64,000 nt of DNA, taken from Gloeophyllum trabeum ATCC 11539 (lineage: Eukaryota; Basidiomycota; Agaricomycetes; Gloeophyllales; Gloeophyllaceae). The stretch spans positions 348,740 through 412,739 of the forward strand of contig NW_006920410.1 of the NCBI RefSeq assembly GCF_000344685.1, given 5' to 3'. The notes below the pieces were generated by a model that worked only from the letters and a program-made list of their open reading frames with translations, was not told the origin of the DNA and searched no databases. Below, in pieces: positions 56,507-64,000 of the stretch (position 1 is its first letter; every line of letters begins with the position of its first letter). The position numbers and the translations under genes were made by a program.

Positions 56507-59500
56507 ATGGCGTCCGTAGACCCGCCGTTGGGAGCGGTCGTACAAGTTTCGGTCGGACGGGGGACGGTGCGGTTCAGCGGCGCGACTTCATTCGCGCCGG
56601 GGAAGTGGATAGGGATTGAGCTGTACGAGCAGAAAGGAAAGAATAATGGAAGCGTCCAGGGCGTCACATACTTCAACTGTAAACCAAACTATGGTGTGTT
56701 TGTCCGACCCAGCCAAGTTACGGTCGTTTCTGCAGAGCCTGAGCGGCCTGCGCCTCCAGTACGTATATCCCTTCTATCAATGAATACGTTGCGTACATTA
56801 ACCGTCACCTTTGAAGACTGCACGGACCGCTCCTCGACCAGGCCTGTCTCACCAGCGGACACCGAGTACCGCCAGTGCAGCTGGTTCTCGGGCAGGGTCC
56901 GGCACTGCATCCAGGTCCGCCAGCCCCTTGAAGCCCTCACCCAAGGCATCCCCAGCTCCTGGTGCACAAGGCCCCCCTACACCCCGCCTCGGCTCCCCCA
57001 CGAAACGTCTCTCGCTCGCCGGCGGCCTGCAGGCCCGCAAATCCCTCCCGCGCAATGCGTCTCACGACAATAACCCGCCATTCAGCCCGACCGTATCCTC
57101 GCCGCTGCAGACGGAGTCCCCGCCAGCGCCAGCGCCGCCGCGGAAACTTCCTTTGAAACGCGTATCATCCCCGCCCCCTCCTCCAGCCCCGGAGACCAGC
57201 TCCCTGCGTTCAGTGTCTCCGCCGCCGCCCCCTTCTGCTTTTCCTAGGGAGCCTTCCCCACTCCTTTCTACGCAACCACTGAAGCCGCCATCTCGACCCC
57301 CTTCCTCCTTGTCCCGACAGAATGTGACTTGCTCATTCTTACCGTTAACGTGTAGCTGATCAACCTTTGTTCTAGCATTCCCAGGATGACCAGGAACTAC
57401 AGGAACTCCGTGCAAAAGTTCGTGTCCTCGAAGCCAAACGCGCCGACGACGCTCGCCACGTCCGCGAGCTCGAGACCCGGCTCTCCGAAGCCGAATCCTT
57501 CGTCGCCCTCCGCCCCAAGTTGCAAGCGAAGCTCAACCAGCTGCAGACCGAGCTGACCGCAGCGCGCCGTGAGCTCTCCGACTCGAAGCAGATCTCGGAG
57601 CTGTCCGAGAGCCGGATGCTCGACGCACAGGAGCAGCTGGAGATGGCGATGCTGGACAAGGAGATGGCGGAGGAGAGGGCGGAGACGGCTGAGGCGGAGC
57701 TGGAGGAGCTGAAGGAGAGACTTGCTGTCGCAGAGGTGGAGCTGAAGGTACTGAAAGAGGGAGGGTCGGTGGGCGATGGTGGTGCGAGTAGTGAGTGCCT
57801 CTTTTTGCTTATTGTTCCTGTACCTTATCCTTGCGCCAGCGGAGGGAGGGTCGGGAGAGGGCAGAGACGATGGGAAGTCGTCGCTAGCGTATATACAACT
57901 AGAGAAGCAGAACGAGCGGTTGAAGGAAGCATTGTACCGGTGAGCCTCTCTTCAAACATTCCAGCGTGAGCTATCAGTATAATGAAGCACTGCACAGTTT
58001 GCGAGAGATCTCGCAAGAAACGGAGTTAGAGCAGCGACGCCGCATCCAAGAGATGGAGAAGGACGTTGCCACCCTAGACGAGATCCAGAGTACGTCCGCT
58101 GAATCTATACTGCGGCAACTATGTTGACATATACACAGGCCAATACGAGGAGACCTTGATAAAGCTCGCCAACGCAGAGGTCCAGATCGAAGACTTGAAG
58201 ATGCAGCTCGACGATGCCCTGGGCGCCGAGGACCTCCTTGTCCAACTCACGGAGCGTAATCTCATGCTGAGCGAGGTCAGTGTGTTGCAGATTTGGCTTG
58301 GTACTGCTTCCCTGATGCTTGCCACAGAAAATCGAGGAGATGCGAATCACAATCGAGGATCTGGAAGCGCTGAAGGAACTCAACGACGAGTTGGAAGAAA
58401 ATCATATGGAAACGGAGAAGACGTTACAGGAGGAGATCGGTTCGTCCTTCCTTCACTGATCCAATCGCTGCTGCTGATGTTCCCCCGTCGCAGACGCGAA
58501 GGACGCTGAGCTGCGAGAACAGCGCCGCAAGATCGAGTCTCTGGAGGATGTATGTGTCGACATGGAGAACACGATCTCGCAATTCCGAGAGCTCGTCATG
58601 AACCTGCAACAGTGAGAGATACATCTCACAATTTCTATTGCGAGGCTCGTACTGACCACCTGCTAAGGGAACTCGATACGCTGCGCGCGGAGAATCAAAC
58701 TGTCCAACAGGAGTCCGCTTCTGCGGCATCGCAGACCGCAGCGATGATGTCCCTCAACCTCAAGCTCCAGTCATCTGCATCCAAGAACCAAGCGAAGACC
58801 ATTGAGCTGGAGCTCAAAGGCCACGAAGCCCGTGAGGCTCGTGAGCTGCTTTCGATTGTCCAGGTAAGTTGAGCCCGTAACAAGCTCGAGAGGATATGTG
58901 GCTGATTCGAGTTTCAGCCGTATCTGCCACAACTCTATGTCGAGTCGGATAGCGACGCGACGAGCTGTTATCTGCTCTTCCAGCGCCTCGCTTTCAAGAC
59001 CGATCTCATCAATGCGATTGTGGGACAAGCACATGGCTTGCCGGATTCGTTGAACGGACCCGTTGCCGACGTCCTTGTCGGTATTTGTGAGGTAAGACCT
59101 CCCCTTTACCATATCCAGAACCTCAGTGCAACACCATTTCTCACCGTTACCGTATAGATGCGCGGCAGGATTGCTAGCTTGTCCAACCTGTGCAAACGCT
59201 TCGCTGCCGTTCTTCGGCGCTGCGACGCAGAGTCATTCCTGAATATCGGTAGGCTCTACCCGGAACTCGCACCGATGGAGAAGCGGATCGACTTGCATCT
59301 CGACTTGCTCCGCCGCGACGAGTTCCGTGAGATGGAATGCGTCAGCGACGTCGTGAAGTGCGCATCACTGTCTTCAAGGATGTATGTATATCTAACCTGG
59401 TGTTGGCAGGTTGCAGGCACAATTCGACCATTTGGCCGAGACGTACTTTGCTGGGTACGACCATGAATTGGGTGAAAGGGAGCTGGGCTACGCTTCCGCG

Positions 59501-61215
59501 TTCGACCTCGATCTGGACATGGTGGCGGCATCCATGGGCTTGGCGAAGACGTCTGTCGCGGCGATAATGAAGGATACAGGTTCGTGTTTTGCTGTTGTCC
59601 AGCTGTAGACGGGACGCTCAAAGTTCGGAAGATGTTGCGCTTGATTTGGGCGGCCTTGACATCGAGAATGAGTTCTTCGGGCCTCTGCAGAAGTTACTAG
59701 ACCAATGCAAAGGGGCCAAGTCATTGTCAAGGTAAGCTAACGAGAGGCATAACGGAGGTAAGGCTGCTGAGGTGTCCTAGGAAACTTACGAAACGCCTGG
59801 AAGAACTCATACAAGAGTCGTCGGCGCTCAAAGCCCCTCTTATTCCCCAGCTGCAAGCCCTGAACAACTTAGTTTCCGAACTAGTAAATTTCGGCATACA
59901 GGTGCGAGATATGATCACGATGCAGGGTGGGATCGATTGGCTTATCAATCCCACAGCTTGCTCAACAAATCATGCCTCATTTGAGCGATGCCCGTGGCGA
60001 GAAAGAAGCATTCTCGTTAACGAAAGTACTCTCATTCGTCAAACAGGTCGCGGCCTCTACAGTGGGCAAAGATCGAAAAGATGGTGTCTCTTCTTGGGAA
60101 GCCGTAGCTGAATACATTGCACGGCTCATCAGTGAGGCAGCAGCGTTGGTACCTTTGGCCATGGACCCTGTCAACGTGACGAAGAGTGAGTAATTGTTAC
60201 CAATCTGAAGGCCACGGACTGAGAATGTTGTAGTCACGGGCACGGCACCATGGGTTGTCCGCGTCAACGAGATCAAAGCCAGCACCGCTGTCAATATTGA
60301 GGCGGAGCGTAAGGTCGCGCAGCTGAGCGATGAGATCCAAGGGTTATACCGCTCCCTCAAGTCCAAAGACCAGACTATCCAAGAGGCGGGTGTTAAGATC
60401 GAACTCATGGAACGCCGCATGGAGACGGTTAAGAAGCAAGCGGATACCATCGCTGAACTCGAGAGCGAGCTTGGGAAGGCACGGAAGCAAGAACGTGCCT
60501 ACGAGGAAGCCATGGAACAGCTGCAAGCCGACCTCGATGCTTTGGAACAAGACAATGCTAAGCTCACGAGCATGTCAACTGGTCCGCAGAGAGAACGTGA
60601 GTGCCTCTTGCTCCTCCTCGTCCTCTCGCCTAGACATGATTTCGCAGCTTCGGGTGTACAACCCGTGGAAGCAGAAACTGTTGCCGTGGAAGGTAGCCTG
60701 GAGACGAGCTACCTACTCGAGCAGGTATTTGCCTGTTTCTTCCCTATTCTTTCTCAAATTGAAAACCTCTGCAGTTGGAAGCGTTACGCGGGACGGTTCG
60801 TTTCCTCCGAATGGAAAACTCTTACCTCAAAGGACAAGATCTTCTCCGAGAGATACAGACTCTTCCGCTCCTTCCGGAGCCGATCAACAGGGAGCCCACG
60901 CCGCCGTTAGAACCGTCTGGTCTGTCAGACACTGACTCGGACTCGGATGAGCCAAGTTCGCCCCCGACCTTGCGCTCTCTGGCAACCGAAACAAAGCTGC
61001 TCTACCGTGATGTCATCAAATTCTCTACGACTCCACGGGTCGTTGACCTTTCCGAGTTGAACGCGAGACGGGCTGAGGGTAAGGCGAAGAGCTGGGTGCC
61101 TAGGAAAAAGAATCCTGCTCAGCAAGTGTATGAGCGCAAGATGGAGGCCGAGCGCCTGACTCGGCGCGTCAGAGGTTTACTTGAGAAGGCGAATACGATT
61201 GCTGCGGTCCGCTAG
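56507..61215 (+). CDS. Dynactin large subunit, p150-Glued type
   Basis: Links dynein to cargo and microtubules. ATG 56507 starts MASVDPPLGAVVQVSVGRGTVRF, a CAP-Gly domain with FAPGKWIGIELYE and the tubulin-tail-binding GKNNGSVQG (usually GKNDG), then YGVFVRPSQV. After a Ser/Pro/Lys-rich basic linker (about 56830-57330) comes a long coiled coil: DQELQELRAKVRVLEAKRADD, LETRLSEAESFVALRPKLQAKL, EMAMLDKEMAEERAETAEAEL and, after short introns, LREQRRKIESLEDVCVDMENT. Then the dynein-associated region: LQLYVESD-like PYLPQLYVESDSDATSCYLLFQRL, LAFKTDLINAIV, YDHELGERELGYASAFDLDLDMVA. A second coiled coil (LMERRMETVKKQADTIAELES) precedes the conserved basic end QVYERKMEAERLTRRVRGLLEKAN before TAG 61213-61215. 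About 15 introns are needed. It is head to head with Raptor, 464 bp apart. Confidence 0.9.
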
Positions 61216-61319
61216 CGTATGATTATTGTCTCTATACATACCCGCTTCCCGATATCCTATGGCTGATTTTAGTATGTATTTTATATGCTCTTAATCATGA
61301 AGCATGTTTTCTAGCTCAC

Positions 61320-61757
61320 ATGGTATCGCTTATGTACGGAGTATTGTTTGTGCCATTGGCGCGAAACTCATGCACATTGTATTCTGCTCAACCTTCAGAG
61401 CCTGAGGAGTCAATTTGCCACAGCATGCCACACTATCGGGCCACACTGATCTTACTTCACAATATCCCGGAGTTCCGTAACATGCCCAAAGCCAGCTTCG
61501 TTGTCGGAACCGATAGCTCTCCCACCACGCAAGCCTCGTATAATATCTTCTGCTCTAGCAGCCAGTACGTTGCAGAAGCACTGCCAGGGCTACAACTTTT
61601 GAAGAATGAAGGCATGCCATACAGAATAGGAGGGGTACATAATAAGTATACCATCTACCGAGACCCCGACATTTGGGAGTATAGTAAGCGGTGGCAGAAC
61701 ACAACAATACCTTTTGGGCACAACTGCAGCATCTGGGCGGTGTTCGACGTTGTTTGA
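61320..61757 (+). CDS. Hypothetical 145-residue frame downstream of dynactin
   Basis: A single open frame with protein-like stretches (ATLILLHNIPEFRNMPKASFVVGTD, SSQYVAEALPGLQLLKNEGMPYRIGG, VHNKYTIYRDPDIWEYSKRW) and several cysteines, ending at TGA 61755-61757. I recognise no family. It lies between dynactin and the tail of the thaumatin-like gene, so it may instead be 3'UTR. Confidence 0.35.
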   Translation: MVSLMYGVLFVPLARNSCTLYSAQPSEPEESICHSMPHYRATLILLHNIPEFRNMPKASFVVGTDSSPTTQASYNIFCSSSQYVAEALPGLQLLKNEGMPYRIGGVHNKYTIYRDPDIWEYSKRWQNTTIPFGHNCSIWAVFDVV

Positions 61758-61853
61758 GGATGTGATTACATTAGCTCAATGAGTACATATGCCCAATAAA
61801 TACAAGAAGGCAAGAACTGTTATTTCCTCCCCATGTCGTCCAAACTTATTTTC

Positions 61854-62596
61854 TTAAGCGCAGAAAGTGTGCGTGAAGGTCTGGCCCAGGGGCGAGTTAC
61901 GGTCCGCTGCGTAATCGTTCGTGTAGGAGTAGGCCTGGTCATCAGGGCAGTTGTTTTGCTGGCACAGGACGCTCTGCCCATCAGATGACGAGAGCCTGGT
62001 GTTCAGGTTGATGGCCAAGTTGACGTGGCTCAAGTCCCAGGATGTACGCTCGCCACCATATTGACCGAAGTTGCCGTAGCCGAACTCAGAGACAATGACC
62101 CCCGAGTTCAGACCAGCATCCGTGCAAGTAAGACCTGAGGGGCCACGCAAAACACTCAGTTACGAGCTCGAACCGAGAGATAAAGGCCGGAACGTACCGC
62201 CAACACAGCCGCCGGTCGCACAGTTGGTGCCGTCATCATGGCATCCCGTGCGTCCCCAAGCACGAATACCCTGTGAAAAGTGGTTGGAACAGTAGTAACA
62301 CGCAGCGCACAGTAGGATACTCACGACTTGATGGTCGTCGACGCCGAACGAGCTGGAAGCACCAGGGTTCAACTTGGTACCATATGCGACAGATGTGTCG
62401 GGCTGCCCGTTGGGAGCCTTCCCAACGGCGGGCCACACGGCTGGGTGGGCACCGTTCGTGAGTTACGACAGAACAATATGGTTATAGCAGAACGCCGCGA
62501 CTTACCGAAATTGCAATTGTTTTGGAAGTGGATGGTGAAAGCACTAGCGGTAGAAACGGCACCAGCCAGGACGGCGACAACAGCGGCAAACTTCAT
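61854..62596 (-). CDS. Secreted thaumatin-like protein
   Basis: Fungal thaumatin/osmotin-like secreted protein; relatives bind or cut beta-glucans and act in cell-wall remodelling. It starts MKFAAVVAVLAGAVSTASA, a clear signal peptide with an AxA site near residue 19, then FTIHFQNNCNF. Further exons give NGAHPAVWPAVGKAPNGQPD, TSVAYGTKLNPGASSSFGVDDHQV, GIRAWGRTGCHDDGTNCATGGCVGG, LTCTDAGLNSGVIVSEFGYGNF, GERTSWDLSHVNLAINLNTRL, SVLCQQNNCPDDQAYSYTNDYAAD and TFTHTFCA, ending at TAA 61854-61856. Introns are short (GTAAGT, GTGAGT, GTACGT donors). Cysteine spacing fits the small thaumatin-like type. A TATAAAT box lies about 75 bp before the ATG. No lesion seen. Confidence 0.88.
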
Positions 62597-62666
62597 TGTG
62601 AATACTTATTGGGTGGTCGACCGGGGTCAGGATCCGCTGCTGAAGCGGAACAGAGAACCCCCTTGC

Positions 62667-62673
62667 ATTTATA
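62667..62673 (-). promoter_or_regulatory. TATA box of the thaumatin-like gene
   Basis: TATAAAT on the minus strand about 71-77 bp upstream of ATG 62596, the usual distance for a short fungal 5'UTR. Confidence 0.65.
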
Positions 62674-62679
62674 CCAGAA

Positions 62680-63590
62680 AACTGGGATCCGAGAAATAAA
62701 GTGCGATGATCAGGGCATCCATCCAGACCGCACAGGAGACTCTGGATTGCCGATTTTCAGAGGAATCAGTCGTATGACGGAGCACCGCATGGATGTTTAT
62801 ATGCAGAGAGGCGGCAGGCCAAGTACACCATCAAACGACTACGCGCCGTTCTGTTAAGACGTTTCAGTCGAGACAGCGAGTTCCTCGGAAACCTGGGGGT
62901 TCCATTTGATCCTTGCTCGGCGGGCAAGGTCATCCCGCGCGGAGCACATTATATCTGGTTACCGTCACGGGGCTTTCAGATGTTCCACGCGATTGCCAGA
63001 GTGGGTTCACCGCGTCCTAGTACGTGGCACAAGAGCACCATGAGATCACGAGGCATAAAAAATGATGCAGTCACTACTCACTACCCGAGCGGTCAGCGAA
63101 AGTCACATAAATCTGGACATCGTGATGGGAGCTGTCATTTTGAATCGCTACCATTTCCGCCGTATGCACGGATTGATGATAATTGATCGCAGTTCGGTCG
63201 CCGGAAGGTCTCGAAAGATGAAAAAAAATCAAAGAACACGAGCTTATTTTTCTCCGGGCCACCCAAACGTCTGAGCACAGTTCCTCGCAGCATTGCAGAA
63301 TGCTGCCTATGAATTATTTTGTGTTAGCACTTGTGAACTTCAGTCATGGATGTGAACGGGCTTGACACTCAACGTTGATGGCCTAGAGAGCCAATTGGGA
63401 ACGACCGGGAGTTCCCGGGTCCGCGCCACACGGGTATACCCAGGCTATGTGGCGTTGTGCACGGACCTTCACGCCACCTTGAGCATTCTGACCATCTACT
63501 CGCTCAAAAATCTTTTCTGGCAGCCAAAGTTTCGAGCCACGCGGTTTTGCGACACCTACGACTACAGACTCTTTCGACTAGTCGGAAGCC
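62680..63590. other. Divergent spacer between the thaumatin-like and zinc-finger genes
   Basis: About 0.9 kb with promoter-like composition. A frame at 63362-63625 (87 codons) overlaps the first zinc-finger exon in another frame and is probably not a gene. Confidence 0.45.
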
Positions 63591-64000
63591 ATGGTGAGGG
63601 CGCATGTAAAGCAGTCGGTAAGTGATGTATGACCTGTGTGCCCTTCAGCCACCGATCCTGACGCCACCTGCTTGTGTGGCACACTTTACGTCTTTAGCCA
63701 GAGGAGAAGAAGGAGGCTCACAAGAAGAAAGTTGCTGCAAAGAAAAAGAGTCCATCGGAGAGTGGCGTGTGGCCGTGTAAAATCAATGGATGTAACAAGC
63801 AGTTTGCGAGGGAGGCCGACCTTAAGCGGCACCAGAGGACGACGAAGCTGCACTCTATGCCGGGATTGTGAGTTTAGCTTTTCTGCGTTCTGTGGCGCGT
63901 CATAATACGGAACTACTCTGCAGCCGTTGTCCTCAGTGCGATGCCACTTTTACTAGGGTGCGTGATTGTGCATAAGTCCGAAACCGACAGGGGTGCGAAT
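63591..64000 (+). CDS. C2H2 zinc-finger protein, 5' part (runs off the window)
   Basis: Predicted exon 1 is ATG 63591-63617 (MVRAHVKQS) with donor GTAAGT. Exon 2 from about 63702 encodes the basic PEEKKEAHKKKVAAKKKSP and then a C2H2 finger, WPCKINGCNKQFAREADLKRHQRTTKLH. An intron GTGAGT...CTGCAG (63868-63923) leads to RCPQCDATFTR, the start of a second finger, and a further GTGCGT donor near 63959. Two adjacent fingers of this form occur in fungal DNA-binding regulators; the target is unknown. The true start may lie farther upstream, since exon 1 is only 27 nt and was chosen from phase and donor. The gene continues past 64000. Confidence 0.75.

Noticed and set aside
63362..63625. 87-codon frame before the zinc-finger gene
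   Set aside because: It overlaps the predicted first zinc-finger exon in another frame and shows no family similarity.
1..64000. tRNA, rRNA or CRISPR features
   Set aside because: A scan by eye found no GGTTCGAnTCC box in a cloverleaf context, no rRNA-like sequence and no regularly spaced repeats with unique spacers; a eukaryotic nuclear origin makes CRISPR unlikely.

Overview
The window is nuclear DNA of a filamentous basidiomycete, most likely an agaricomycete (wood-decay or mushroom-type fungus). The reasons are gene-dense DNA on both strands, many GT-AG introns of about 50-60 nt with CTGAC/CTCAC-like branch sites, and protein families typical of that group: repeated DUF6533 membrane proteins, a serine-protease-fold family known from Agaricomycetes, a cellular QDE-1-type RNA-dependent RNA polymerase and a fungal thaumatin-like protein. 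I cannot name the species. All gene models were made by eye from reading frames and splice signals, so exon edges are approximate unless given.

Layout. 1-3.4 kb: importin-9/Kap114 C-terminus (+) convergent with an RS-rich nuclear protein (-). 4.3-5.9 kb: DUF6533 paralogue A. 5.9-8.9 kb: gene-poor, short repeats. 8.9-12.5 kb: a protein-kinase-like gene broken by about 1.2 kb of foreign sequence and by an assembly gap. 12.5-14.3 kb: gene-poor, with repeated hairpins. 14.3-16.0 kb: DUF6533 paralogue B. 16.2-19.4 kb: U1A/U2B''-type snRNP protein (-) head to head with COG8 (+). 19.7-21.0 kb: degraded serine-protease-fold gene flanked by direct repeats. 22.9-24.4 kb: F-box protein. 24.9-26.5 kb: DUF6533 paralogue C (-). 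27.4-28.2 kb: Alr4036-type FMN-binding oxidase (+). 29.1-35.0 kb: RNA-dependent RNA polymerase (-), containing the second assembly gap. 35.4-41.2 kb: a hypothetical exon, DUF6533 paralogue D (+), a dead copy of the FMN-binding oxidase (-) and DUF6533 paralogue E (-). 42.3-48.3 kb: full-length ABCA transporter (-), head to head with SWI5 (+). 49.2-61.2 kb: RCC1-repeat protein (-), Raptor (-) and dynactin p150-Glued (+). 61.9-62.6 kb: secreted thaumatin-like protein (-). 63.6-64 kb: start of a C2H2 zinc-finger gene (+).

The window mixes two kinds of DNA. Conserved housekeeping blocks (nuclear import, splicing, Golgi tethering, TORC1, dynactin, recombination) have tight and often divergent spacing. 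Between them lies an unstable accessory part, about 4-41 kb, with five DUF6533 paralogues, pseudogenes, repeats, and an RNAi-type RdRP in the middle. Both N-gaps look like false duplications: the last bases before each gap are repeated identically just after it. Both gaps should probably be closed by collapsing one copy, which restores one RdRP reading path and shortens the kinase locus.

The most notable points are a predicted 12-nt microexon encoding the heart of the RdRP catalytic DYDGD motif, the local DUF6533 expansion (one copy with a TA-microsatellite frameshift), two lineage-specific pseudogenes with readable lesions, and a SWI5 promoter with two ACGCGT (MCB-like) boxes.
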